Of a stretch of DNA of 64,000 nt, positions 27,446 through 35,183 are shown piece after piece. The DNA is taken from positions 940,118 through 1,004,117 of the forward strand of contig NZ_JADWYS010000001.1 in assembly GCF_015831345.1 (NCBI RefSeq), written 5' to 3'. The position numbers were made by a program, and so were the translations under genes. The notes beneath the pieces were generated by a model. That model saw only the letters and a list, made by a program, of their open reading frames with translations, ran no database searches and had not been told where the DNA came from. Within the stretch, counting starts at the first letter, position 1; the number at the start of each line of letters is the position of its first letter. Source of the stretch: Caenimonas aquaedulcis. GTDB lineage: Bacteria > Pseudomonadota > Gammaproteobacteria > Burkholderiales > Burkholderiaceae_C.

Positions 27446-28671
27446 GCAAGCAGCTCCGCGAGTGGAATGAACGAGACCCTGTCGCCCCTGGCGATGGTGC
27501 GGCCGGGCGGGTTGTCGACGAGGCCGTCGGCCCAGGCGGCCGATGTCAGCACGCCGGAGCTCTGGTTCGGGAACAGGTCCAGCGTGCCTTGCGCATTGCG
27601 CCGCACGCGCAGGAACTCGCGGCGCTTGTCGGCCCGTGGCCAGTCGAAATCCGCAGCCAGCTGCGAGGCCACCGGCGCGAGCACCGTGGCACCCTGCAGC
27701 TTCAACAGGAAGGGGCGCACCAGCAGCAGGAAGGTGACGAAGCTCGACACGGGGTTGCCCGGCAGGCCCATGAAATGCGCCGCGCCCACCTGCCCGTAGG
27801 CGAAGGGTTTGCCGGGCTTGATCGCGATCTGCCAGAGGTCGAGCTTGCCGAGTTGCTCCACCGCCGGCTTGATGTGGTCCTCTTCGCCCACGGAGACGCC
27901 GCCGCTGGTGAGGATCAGGTCGTTGTCGGCGGACGCGTCGTGCAGCGCCGCGACCGTTGCATCCCGGCGGTCAGGCACGATGCCGAAGTCACGCACCTCG
28001 CAACCGAGGCGGCGCAGCATCGCGCTCAGGAAGAAACGGTTCGAGTTGTAGATCGCGCCGGGCTTCATCCGCTCGGGCGGGACCTCGCCGGGCATCACCA
28101 ACTCATCGCCCGTGGAAAAGAGCGCGACACGCGGGCGGCGCGCCACCTGCAGTTCGGCCATGCCGATGCTCGCCGCCAGGCCGACCGCTGCCGCCGAGAG
28201 CCTTTCACCGCGCGCCAGCACCACGGCACCGAGGCGCACGTCTTCGCCGCTGCGCCGGATCCACTGGGCCATGGCCGGAACACGCAGGATCCGGACGGCG
28301 CCCTCGCCCGCCGGCTCGGTGTCTTCCTGCATGACCACCGCGTCCGCGCCCGGGGGAATCGAGGCGCCCGTGAAAATGCGTGCTGCGCTGCCGGCGGACA
28401 GCGGCTGCGCCGGCGCGCCGGCCGGGATGCGCTGGCTCACGGGGAGCACGACGCCTGCGTCGCCCACGTCCGCGCAGCGTACCGCATAGCCGTCCATCGA
28501 ACTGTTGTCCTGCGGGGGCACCTGCAAGGCAGACACGAGGTCCGCCGCCAGCACACGGCCCTCGGCGTCGAAGGTGGCCACCTGCTGCGTGTCCTCGAGC
28601 ACGCGCGCATGCGCCAGCAATTCCGCCAGCGCATCGTCCAGCGGGCGCAATGCAGGGCGAGGTGCGTTCAC
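27442..28671 (-). CDS. moeA: Molybdopterin molybdenumtransferase MoeA
   Basis: A 409-residue enzyme that inserts molybdate into adenylated molybdopterin. Conserved features are PPQDNSSMDGYAVR near residue 53, the IFTGASIPPGADAVVMQEDT segment, STGDELV, the TSGGVSVGEEDH motif and GLPGNPVSS. Overlaps both mobB (4 bp at its start) and moaD (4 bp at its end), so the whole moco block is translationally coupled. Confidence 0.95.
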   Translation of the reverse strand: MNAPRPALRPLDDALAELLAHARVLEDTQQVATFDAEGRVLAADLVSALQVPPQDNSSMDGYAVRCADVGDAGVVLPVSQRIPAGAPAQPLSAGSAARIFTGASIPPGADAVVMQEDTEPAGEGAVRILRVPAMAQWIRRSGEDVRLGAVVLARGERLSAAAVGLAASIGMAELQVARRPRVALFSTGDELVMPGEVPPERMKPGAIYNSNRFFLSAMLRRLGCEVRDFGIVPDRRDATVAALHDASADNDLILTSGGVSVGEEDHIKPAVEQLGKLDLWQIAIKPGKPFAYGQVGAAHFMGLPGNPVSSFVTFLLLVRPFLLKLQGATVLAPVASQLAADFDWPRADKRREFLRVRRNAQGTLDLFPNQSSGVLTSAAWADGLVDNPPGRTIARGDRVSFIPLAELLA

Positions 28672-29201
28672 GTGTACATCCCGGACTGGTAGTCGAACCG
28701 GTCCTGATTCTCGACGAGCCAGTCGGCCACCGCATCGGCGTCGTTCAAATCCAGCACCGGCCTCAGGGTGGCCTGCGGCATCGCACCGGGCGAGTCCGTT
28801 GCGATGGCGACGACGAAGTCGTCGTCGTCATAGAGCACCGGCTGGCCGCTCGCGGCACGCCAGACCTCGATCTTGGGCAGGTTGCTCTCCTTGAAGCCTT
28901 CGACCAGGACCCAGTCGACGCCCTCGTACAGCTCGGCGATGAGGTGATGCACGGAGAGTTGCGCCGGCCGCTCGAATTCACGCATCAGCGCGAGGCGCCT
29001 GTCCGAGGCCACGACCACTTCGAAGGCGCCGGCTTCGCGATGGCGCCACGTGTCCTTGCCGGGATGGTCGATGTCGAACTTGTGGTGCGCATGCTTGACC
29101 ACCGACACGCGCAACCCGCGCAGCTTGAGCGCCGGGATCAGTCGCTCGACCAGCGTGGTCTTGCCAGACCCGGAAAATCCCGCGAAGCCGATGGCCTTCA
29201 T
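28668..29201 (-). CDS. mobB: Molybdopterin-guanine dinucleotide biosynthesis adapter MobB
   Basis: A 177-residue P-loop GTPase with Walker A GFSGSGKTTLVERL (residues 8-21), VVKHAHHKFDIDHPGKDTWRH (nucleotide/metal region) and LVEGFKE. MobB assists MobA in making the MGD form of the cofactor. No mobA is in this window. Nine bp separate it from thrC, so it may be read from the same transcript. Confidence 0.93.
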   Translation of the reverse strand: MKAIGFAGFSGSGKTTLVERLIPALKLRGLRVSVVKHAHHKFDIDHPGKDTWRHREAGAFEVVVASDRRLALMREFERPAQLSVHHLIAELYEGVDWVLVEGFKESNLPKIEVWRAASGQPVLYDDDDFVVAIATDSPGAMPQATLRPVLDLNDADAVADWLVENQDRFDYQSGMYT

Positions 29202-29210
29202 GCCGGCCTT

Positions 29211-30617
29211 TCAGGCGCAGTGCCGGACGATGAAGGCCTTGACCGCTTCCGCGTCCGCGGGCATCACGGTGACCCGGCGCGGCAGGGCTTCGATGCCATT
29301 GAATTTCGCGGGCCGTTCGGGCTCGCGGCCCAGGGCTTCGACGATGCTCTGCGCGAACTTGATGGGCAGCGCGGTCTCCAGGACGATCATGGGGATGCCG
29401 GGGCGGACATGTTCGCGGGCCACCTTGACGCCGTCGGCGGTGTGGGTGTCGATGACCGTGCCCGAACGTTCGGACACGCTGCGGATCGTCGCGATGCGGT
29501 CCGCGTGCGTGCTCTTGCCGCTCGCGAAGCCATAACGCGCCTTTACTTCCCGGAATGCGGGCTCGGCGCCCAGGTCGAAACGGCCGCTGCGTTGAAGTTC
29601 CTCGCCGAACAGCGACTTCACGCGCGCGCCGTCGCGCCCCAGCAGGTCGAACACGAAGCGCTCGAAATTGCTCGCCTTGCTGATGTCCATCGAGGGACTG
29701 GAGGTCTCGTGCGTGTCCGCCGCCGCCCGCACCCGGTACACGCCGGTGCGGAAGAACTCGTCGAGCACGTCGTTCTCGTTCGTGGCCAGCACCAGCTGGT
29801 CGATGGGCAGGCCCATCATGCGCGCGACGTGGCCGGCGCAGATGTTGCCGAAATTGCCCGAGGGCACGGTGAAGCTGACCTTGTCCGAGTGGGCCTGGAA
29901 GTATCCCGCGAAGTAGTACACCACCTGCGCGACCAGCCGCGCCCAGTTGATGGAGTTGACGGTGCCGATGCGCCAGCGGCGCTTGAAATCGAGGTCGTTC
30001 GACACGGCCTTCACGATGTCCTGGCAATCGTCGAACACGCCCGCGATGGCGATGTTGTGGATGTTGGCGTCCTGCAGGCTGAACATCTGCGCCTGCTGGA
30101 ACGGACTCATGCGGCCCTCCGGAGAGGTCATGAACACGCGAACGCCCTTCTTGCCGCGCATCGCGTACTCCGCCGCGCTGCCCGTGTCGCCCGAGGTGGC
30201 GCCCAGGATGTTGAGCTCTTCGCCGCGGCGCGCCAGTTCGTACTCGAAGAGGTTGCCCAGCAGCTGCATGGCCATGTCCTTGAAGGCGAGCGTCGGGCCG
30301 TTCGACAGGCCCTCCAGCAGCAGGCCGTCGTGCAGCTTGCGAAGGGGCACGATCGCCCGCGTGCCGAAGACTTCCTCGGTGTACGTCTTGCGGCAGATCG
30401 CGCGCAGGTCCTCCGCGGGAATGTCGTCGATGTAGAGCGACAGGATCTCGAAGGCGAGGTCCGCGTAGGGAAGCGTTCGCCACTTCGCGAGCGTCGCGGC
30501 GTCGACCTGCGGGTAGCGCTCGGGCAGGTACAGGCCTCCATCAGGCGCCAGGCCCTCGAGCAGGATTTCGCAGAAATGCTTGCGGGCCGGATCGCCGCGC
30601 GTCGACAGGTAGAGCAT
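29211..30617 (-). CDS. thrC: Threonine synthase ThrC
   Basis: A 468-residue PLP enzyme that converts O-phospho-homoserine to threonine. The PLP-binding lysine is K113 in GPTLAFKDMAMQ, and the phosphate cup is GATSGDTGSAAEYAM. The N-terminus MLYLSTRGDP is the standard one for the longer proteobacterial class. It lies downstream of hom but separated from it by a toxin-antitoxin pair; no homoserine kinase gene is present nearby. Confidence 0.96.
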   Translation of the reverse strand: MLYLSTRGDPARKHFCEILLEGLAPDGGLYLPERYPQVDAATLAKWRTLPYADLAFEILSLYIDDIPAEDLRAICRKTYTEEVFGTRAIVPLRKLHDGLLLEGLSNGPTLAFKDMAMQLLGNLFEYELARRGEELNILGATSGDTGSAAEYAMRGKKGVRVFMTSPEGRMSPFQQAQMFSLQDANIHNIAIAGVFDDCQDIVKAVSNDLDFKRRWRIGTVNSINWARLVAQVVYYFAGYFQAHSDKVSFTVPSGNFGNICAGHVARMMGLPIDQLVLATNENDVLDEFFRTGVYRVRAAADTHETSSPSMDISKASNFERFVFDLLGRDGARVKSLFGEELQRSGRFDLGAEPAFREVKARYGFASGKSTHADRIATIRSVSERSGTVIDTHTADGVKVAREHVRPGIPMIVLETALPIKFAQSIVEALGREPERPAKFNGIEALPRRVTVMPADAEAVKAFIVRHCA

Positions 30618-30632
30618 CGATTCAGGCCCGCC

Positions 30633-31061
30633 CTAATGGGCAGGCTCCCAGGGATTGATGAGTGCCACGCCCGTGTCAGAGAAGTGGCGTGTGTTGCGCG
30701 TGACCAGGCCCAAACCGTGGACCGTGGCCGTGGCTGCCATGAGGATGTCCAGGTCGTCCTGGGGACGGCCGATCATGCGCAGGGATGCCTTGAGCCGCCC
30801 GAAGGTCGTCCACACCGGTTCATCCGTGACCAGCGTGCGGCTGGAGAAGCGCTGCTGCAGCTCACCCGCCCAACGCTGCAGGCCGTTGCGACGCGCGCCA
30901 TGCGGCAGGCTTTCGATCCCGAAGGCGATCTCTCCCAAGGTCACGGCGGCGAGGCGGCAGCCGTTCACGTGCGCCGACAGCCACTCGCGAAGACGCGCGT
31001 CCGGCACGGGTTTCGCCAGTTCCGAAACGACGCAGGTGTCCAGCAGCCAGCGCGCAGCCAT
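30633..31061 (-). CDS. VapC-type PIN-domain toxin
   Basis: A 142-residue PIN ribonuclease. The acidic site is visible: D8 in WLLDTCVVSEL, E44 in LGEIAFGIE, and D102-D103 and D105 in PQDDLDILMAATA, followed by GLVTRNTRHF with a further Asp nearby. Such toxins cut RNA, often initiator tRNA or the 23S sarcin-ricin loop. It directly follows its antitoxin (stop and start nearly abut) and precedes thrC by 15 bp, so toxin and threonine synthase may share messages. Confidence 0.88.
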   Translation of the reverse strand: MAARWLLDTCVVSELAKPVPDARLREWLSAHVNGCRLAAVTLGEIAFGIESLPHGARRNGLQRWAGELQQRFSSRTLVTDEPVWTTFGRLKASLRMIGRPQDDLDILMAATATVHGLGLVTRNTRHFSDTGVALINPWEPAH

Positions 31062-31325
31062 TCACTCGTCCCCGAAAAGGGGCCTGCGCCGATTGCGGCG
31101 CGGCATGCGAGGCAAGCCTTCGTCTAGCCCCGACTTCGGGATCGATACGAGGAACTCCAGGAAATCGTCATCGCTGTCCGCCGCGTCCGGTGGGGCGTCG
31201 GCCGCCACGACTTTGACGACCGGCTTCCCATGGCGCGTGATGATCTGGGGACCCTCGTCGAGGGCCCGATCCATCAGTTCGCTCAGGCGGCTCTTCGCCT
31301 CTTGCACTTGCCAGACCGCAGCCAT
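31062..31325 (-). CDS. Phd/YefM family antitoxin
   Basis: An 87-residue protein. The N-terminal half (WQVQEAKSRLSELMDRALDEGPQIITRHGKPVVKV) shows the Phd/YefM dimer and DNA-binding fold; only its first part is quoted motif-wise as VQEAKSRLSELMDRAL. The acidic, flexible C-terminal half would wrap the toxin. AGGA lies before the ATG. An inverted repeat just upstream (31342-31368) is the expected autoregulatory site. Confidence 0.88.
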   Translation of the reverse strand: MAAVWQVQEAKSRLSELMDRALDEGPQIITRHGKPVVKVVAADAPPDAADSDDDFLEFLVSIPKSGLDEGLPRMPRRNRRRPLFGDE

Positions 31326-31341
31326 GGTGGGGTTGTCCTTA

Positions 31342-31368
31342 TGGTCAGAATAATGGACATTCTAACCA
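31342..31368. promoter_or_regulatory. Likely autoregulatory operator of the toxin-antitoxin pair
   Basis: An inverted repeat with one mismatch: TGGTCAGAAT (31342-31351), 7-bp spacer, ATTCTAACCA (31359-31368). On the leftward strand it contains TAGAAT, a 5 of 6 match to a -10 box. It lies in the 49 bp between hom and the antitoxin ATG, the expected place for Phd-type autorepression. It is also locally AT-rich compared with its surroundings. Confidence 0.65.
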
Positions 31369-31374
31369 GAATTG

Positions 31375-32697
31375 TCAGGCAAGTTCTTCTTTGCGGATGC
31401 GCACGATAGGGGCCAGCACCGTGGGCAGGGCCTGCATTTTCGCGAGGATCTCGTTCATCGTGCCTTCGCGAACGTTGTGCGTGAGGATGATGAGGTCGGT
31501 CTGGGTGGCACCGGCGCCGCCGAGCTCCTGTGCCTGCCTCTGCAGCATCGCGTCGATGCTGATGCCCGCGCCTGCGAGCAGTCCCGTGACCTGCGCGAGC
31601 ACACCCGCCTGGTCCGCCACGCGCAGGCGCAGGTAGTAACTCGTCACGACGTCCGCCATGGGCAGGACGACGGCATCGCTCATCTGGTCCGGCTGGAACG
31701 CCAGGTGCGGCACGCGGTTCGCGGCGTCCACCGTATGCAGCCGCGTGATGTCCACCAGGTCCGCGATCACCGCGCTGGCCGTCGGCTCGCTGCCCGCACC
31801 CTTGCCGTAGTACATGGTGGTGCCGACGGCATCGCCTTGGACTACAACCGCATTCATCGCACCCTCGACGTTGGCGATGAGGCGCTTGGCGGGCACCAGC
31901 GACGGATGCACGCGCAGCTCCACGCCCTTGGACGTTCGCTTCGTGATGCCCAGCAGCTTGATGCGGTAGCCCAGCTGTTCCGCGTAGCGGATATCCTGCG
32001 CGCCCAGCTTCGTGATGCCTTCGACATAGGCCTTGTCGAACTGCACGGGGATGCCGAATGCGATGGCCGACATGATGGTGGCCTTGTGCGCGGCGTCCAC
32101 GCCTTCGATGTCGAAGGTCGGGTCCGCCTCGGCGTAGCCCAGGCGCTGCGCGTCCTTCAAGGCCACGTCGAAGTCGAGACCCTTGTCGCGCATCTCGGAC
32201 AGGATGAAATTGGTGGTGCCGTTGATGATCCCGGCGATCCACTCGATGCTGTTGGCCGTGAGGCCTTCGCGCAACGCCTTGATGATCGGGATGCCGCCCG
32301 CCACAGCCGCCTCGAAGGCGACCATCACGCCGCGGCGATGCGCGGCGGCGAAGATTTCGGTGCCGTGCACGGCGAGCAATGCCTTGTTGGCGGTGACCAC
32401 ATGCTTGCCGGCCTCGATCGCCTCCATCACCAGCTGCCGCGCGATGCCGTAGCCGCCGATCAGCTCGATGACGATGTCGATGTCGGGATTCGCGATGACG
32501 GCGCGTGCGTCGTTCACGACCTTCACATCCGGGCCGACGAGGGACTGCGCGCGGGCCGTGTCGAGGTCGGCCACCATGGTGATCTCGATCCCCCGGCCGG
32601 CGCGGCGCTTGATTTCCGCCTGGTTGCGCTGGAGAACGTTGTAGACGCCGGTGCCGACGGTTCCGATGCCGAGCAGGCCTGCCTGGATAGCTTTCAT
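31375..32697 (-). CDS. hom: Homoserine dehydrogenase
   Basis: A 440-residue enzyme that reduces aspartate semialdehyde to homoserine. The N-terminal NAD(P) motif is GLLGIGTVGTGV (residues 8-19), the catalytic domain includes AAVAGGIPIIKALREGL and GIINGTTNFILSEM, and a C-terminal ACT domain (about 355-440) suggests threonine feedback. The ATG at 32697 overlaps the alaA stop (ATGA), giving coupled translation. The long upstream open frame inside alaA is a shadow. Confidence 0.96.
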   Translation of the reverse strand: MKAIQAGLLGIGTVGTGVYNVLQRNQAEIKRRAGRGIEITMVADLDTARAQSLVGPDVKVVNDARAVIANPDIDIVIELIGGYGIARQLVMEAIEAGKHVVTANKALLAVHGTEIFAAAHRRGVMVAFEAAVAGGIPIIKALREGLTANSIEWIAGIINGTTNFILSEMRDKGLDFDVALKDAQRLGYAEADPTFDIEGVDAAHKATIMSAIAFGIPVQFDKAYVEGITKLGAQDIRYAEQLGYRIKLLGITKRTSKGVELRVHPSLVPAKRLIANVEGAMNAVVVQGDAVGTTMYYGKGAGSEPTASAVIADLVDITRLHTVDAANRVPHLAFQPDQMSDAVVLPMADVVTSYYLRLRVADQAGVLAQVTGLLAGAGISIDAMLQRQAQELGGAGATQTDLIILTHNVREGTMNEILAKMQALPTVLAPIVRIRKEELA

Positions 32698-33920
32698 TGC
32701 GAGTGACGTTTGCGGTAGTTTTCTAGGAATTTGGCGATGCGGTTGACGGCTTCGCGCAGGTCGTCTTCGTGCGGCAGGAAGACGATGCGGAAGTGGTCGG
32801 GTGTCGCCCAGTTGAAGCCGGTGCCCTGCACCAGCATCACACGCGTCTCCTGCAGCAATTCCAGGAAGAACTGGCGGTCGTCCTCGATGGGGTAGACCTT
32901 CGGGTCGAGCTTCGGGAACATGTACAGCGCAGCAGAGGGCTTCACGCACGTCACGCCAGGGATCGCGGTGATGAGTTCGTAGGCGAGGTCGCGCTGGCGG
33001 CGCAGGCGACCGCCTTCGGCCACGAGTTCGTTGATGCTCTGGTAGCCCCCGAGCGCCGTCTGTATCGCCCACTGGCCGGGCACGTTCGCGCACAGCCGCA
33101 TGTTCGACAGCATGTTCAGGCCCTCGATGTAGTCGGCGGCATTGCGCTTGTCCCCGGACACCACCATCCATCCCGCGCGGTAGCCGCAGGAGCGGTAGCT
33201 CTTGGACAGCGAGTTGAAGGTGAGGGTCAGCACGTCTTCGGACAGGCTGGCGATCGCGGTGTGCTTCGCGCCGTCGTAGAGGACCTTGTCGTAGACCTCG
33301 TCCGCAAAGATCACGAGGTTGTGCTCGCGCGCGATGTCCACGATGCCCTGGAGCAATTCGTCCGAATACAGCGCGCCAGTCGGGTTGTTGGGGTTGATGA
33401 CCACGATGCCTTTGGTGGCCGGGGTGATCTTGCGGCGGATGTCGTCCAGGTCCGGCATCCAGCCGTTCGCCTCCTCGCAGAGGTAATGCACCGGTTTGCC
33501 GCCCGACAACGTGCTGGTGGCCGTCCACAGCGGATAGTCGGGCGCGGGCAGCAGCAGCTCGTCGCCGTTGTCCAACAGCGCGTTCGTGGCCATGGCGATA
33601 AGTTCGCTCGCGCCGTTGCCGAGGTAGATGTCGTCGAGGGTGACGCCCTTGATACCCTGCTTCTGCGTCTCGTGCATGACCGCCTTGCGGGCCGCGAAGA
33701 TTCCCTTGCTGTCGGAGTAGCCGGCCGAGTTGGGCAGGTTGCGCGCCATGTCCTGCTGGATCTCTTCGGGCGCATCGAAACCGAACACGGCCAGGTTGCC
33801 GATGTTGAGCTTGATGATCTTGTGCCCTTCCTCTTCCATCTGCCGGGCCGCATCCATGATGGGACCCCGGATGTCGTAGAGGACGTTGGCCAGCTTCGCG
33901 GATTTCTGGACGGTTTTCAA
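32694..33920 (-). CDS. alaA: Alanine aminotransferase-type PLP enzyme (AlaA/AlaT)
   Basis: A 408-residue class I aminotransferase, KSAKLANVLYDIRGPI at the N-terminus being characteristic of AlaA/AlaT glutamate-pyruvate transaminases. The PLP lysine is in FNSLSKSYRSCGYR, and INPNNPTGALYS and FADEVYDKVLYDG are the other cofactor contacts. The start is a TTG at 33920 with GGAGG 6 bp ahead, giving MKTVQKSAK, the expected family start. A second TTG at 33932 is less well placed. Upstream partner of hom in a coupled pair. Confidence 0.9.
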   Translation of the reverse strand: MKTVQKSAKLANVLYDIRGPIMDAARQMEEEGHKIIKLNIGNLAVFGFDAPEEIQQDMARNLPNSAGYSDSKGIFAARKAVMHETQKQGIKGVTLDDIYLGNGASELIAMATNALLDNGDELLLPAPDYPLWTATSTLSGGKPVHYLCEEANGWMPDLDDIRRKITPATKGIVVINPNNPTGALYSDELLQGIVDIAREHNLVIFADEVYDKVLYDGAKHTAIASLSEDVLTLTFNSLSKSYRSCGYRAGWMVVSGDKRNAADYIEGLNMLSNMRLCANVPGQWAIQTALGGYQSINELVAEGGRLRRQRDLAYELITAIPGVTCVKPSAALYMFPKLDPKVYPIEDDRQFFLELLQETRVMLVQGTGFNWATPDHFRIVFLPHEDDLREAVNRIAKFLENYRKRHSQ

Positions 33921-34020
33921 ATGCCCCTCCAAGGCGTTTTTCTCAGGGTGAATCCTATAATTTGACCACAGTTCCGCTCTTTTTTAGTGCAGCGCAGCAA
34001 TACCCAGGACCGCACCGCCC

Positions 34021-34398
34021 ATGAAGCTGCAACCCGACAAATCCACCGTCCAGACCATCACGGGCCACGGCCCCGGCTGGATCGGCGTCGATGGGGAAAA
34101 GATCACATCGAGCGTCATCGTGAGTTCGGGCGGCACGCGTATCGCCTGGCCCGTGGGGAGCTTCGATGCACTGGAGCCCGGGCATTTCGCGGCGCTCGCC
34201 CAGGTGGACGCGGAGATCGTGATCTTCGGCAGTGGCGCGCGCATCCGCTTTCCCCGGCCGGCGTGGCTGGCGCCCCTGATCGAGCGCCGGATCGGCGTCG
34301 AGACCATGGACACGCCGGCCGCGTGCCGGACCTACAACATCCTGGCTCAGGAAGGGCGCAACGTCGCGGTGGCCCTGCTGGTCGAACAGCCCGTGTGA
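34021..34398 (+). CDS. Mth938-like domain protein
   Basis: A 125-residue single-domain protein of the Mth938/NDUFAF3-like fold. The typical sequence IVIFGSGARIRFP and the end ETMDTPAACRTYNILAQEGRNVAVALL are present. Bacterial members have no settled function; the human relative assists complex I assembly. It is divergent from alaA and followed by bcp. A TATAAT hexamer occurs at 33956-33961, 60 bp upstream, without a good -35. Confidence 0.85.
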   Translation: MKLQPDKSTVQTITGHGPGWIGVDGEKITSSVIVSSGGTRIAWPVGSFDALEPGHFAALAQVDAEIVIFGSGARIRFPRPAWLAPLIERRIGVETMDTPAACRTYNILAQEGRNVAVALLVEQPV

Positions 34399-34403
34399 GG
34401 GCG

Positions 34404-34419
34404 CGCTCCCGCGGGAGCG
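34404..34419. repeat. 16-bp palindrome between Mth938-like gene and bcp
   Basis: A perfect palindrome, CGCTCCCG followed by CGGGAGCG, starting 5 bp after the Mth938-like stop and 88 bp before the bcp ATG. No U-tract follows, so it is a weak terminator at best; it could be an RNA processing hairpin or an operator. A TAAAAT hexamer at 34429-34434 follows. Confidence 0.45.
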
Positions 34420-34506
34420 GTTTCAGGGTAAAATTGGAGGTTGCAACGGGGCGCCCAGTCCCCATCTGTAGCAACGAGCATTCCTGTCACACGAGAAACA
34501 AAATCC

Positions 34507-34983
34507 ATGGCGATCGTTGTCAACAAACCCATCCCCGAATTTGAAGCAAACGCCACGGGCGGCCTCAAGGTCACGAACACCTCGCACAACGGCAATGTGC
34601 TCGTACTGTACTTCTATCCGAAGGACAACACGCCCGGCTGCACGACCGAAGCCATGCAGTTCCGCGACAAGTACAAGGATTTCGTGAAGGCCGGCGCCGA
34701 AGTCTTCGGCGTGTCGCGCGACAACATGAAGTCCCACGACGAGTTCAAGACCAAGCTCGAGCTGCCGTTCGAGCTCATCGCGGACACCGAGGAAAAGATG
34801 TGCCACATGTTCGGCGTGGTCAAGAACAAGATCATGTACGGCAAGAAGGTCAAGGGCATCGAGCGCAGCACTTTCCTCATCGGCGCGGACGGCGTGCTGA
34901 AGCAGGAATGGCGCGGCCTGAAGGTGCCCGGCCACGTCGACGAAGTGCTGAAGGCCGTCAAGCTCCTCAAGAAGGCTGCCTGA
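34507..34983 (+). CDS. bcp: Thiol peroxidase Bcp (PrxQ family peroxiredoxin)
   Basis: A 158-residue PrxQ protein with peroxidatic C45 in NTPGCTTEAM. The resolving cysteine usually found five residues later is replaced by M50. The only other cysteine is C99 in EKMCHMFG, so the resolving mechanism may differ from E. coli Bcp. It reduces peroxides in the cytoplasm using thioredoxin. The ATG at 34507 gives the standard N-terminus; the longer frame lacks conservation-like sequence. Confidence 0.92.
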   Translation: MAIVVNKPIPEFEANATGGLKVTNTSHNGNVLVLYFYPKDNTPGCTTEAMQFRDKYKDFVKAGAEVFGVSRDNMKSHDEFKTKLELPFELIADTEEKMCHMFGVVKNKIMYGKKVKGIERSTFLIGADGVLKQEWRGLKVPGHVDEVLKAVKLLKKAA

Positions 34984-35013
34984 CGTTTTGTAGCAACATG
35001 CGCGGGTGGCGGG

Positions 35014-35041
35014 TTGAAGGGCGACACCTTCTGTGCATAAT
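35014..35041 (+). promoter_or_regulatory. Sigma-70-type promoter between bcp and phoH
   Basis: TTGAAG (35014-35019) and CATAAT (35036-35041) are separated by 16 bp, 4 or 5 of 6 matches each to the -35 and -10 consensus. The start would be near 35048, about 135 bp before the phoH ATG and 45 bp before an intrinsic terminator. Confidence 0.6.
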
Positions 35042-35092
35042 GAATTCATGCCGTTGACCCTGGCGCCCAGCGCCATCACCGCAAACGCAGAC

Positions 35093-35130
35093 AAAGCCGC
35101 CGGGCTCGCCAGGCGGCTTTTTCGCTTTTT
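35093..35130 (+). terminator. Intrinsic terminator/attenuator ahead of phoH
   Basis: A 9-bp stem, AAAGCCGCC (35093-35101) with GGCGGCTTT (35112-35120), 10-nt loop, followed by TT, CGC and five more T. It ends bcp transcripts, but it also lies downstream of the promoter at 35014-35041 and 54 bp before phoH, so it could attenuate phoH or end a short RNA of about 75 nt. Confidence 0.75.
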
Positions 35131-35183
35131 GAACCGCTTTTCGTCTCTCTTTTTGCCTTTCTTCTCCGGGAATCACCTACCTT

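Noticed and set aside
33956..33961. TATAAT as a firm promoter for the Mth938-like gene
   Set aside because: No -35 at a suitable distance and 60 bp from the gene; left as a comment only.
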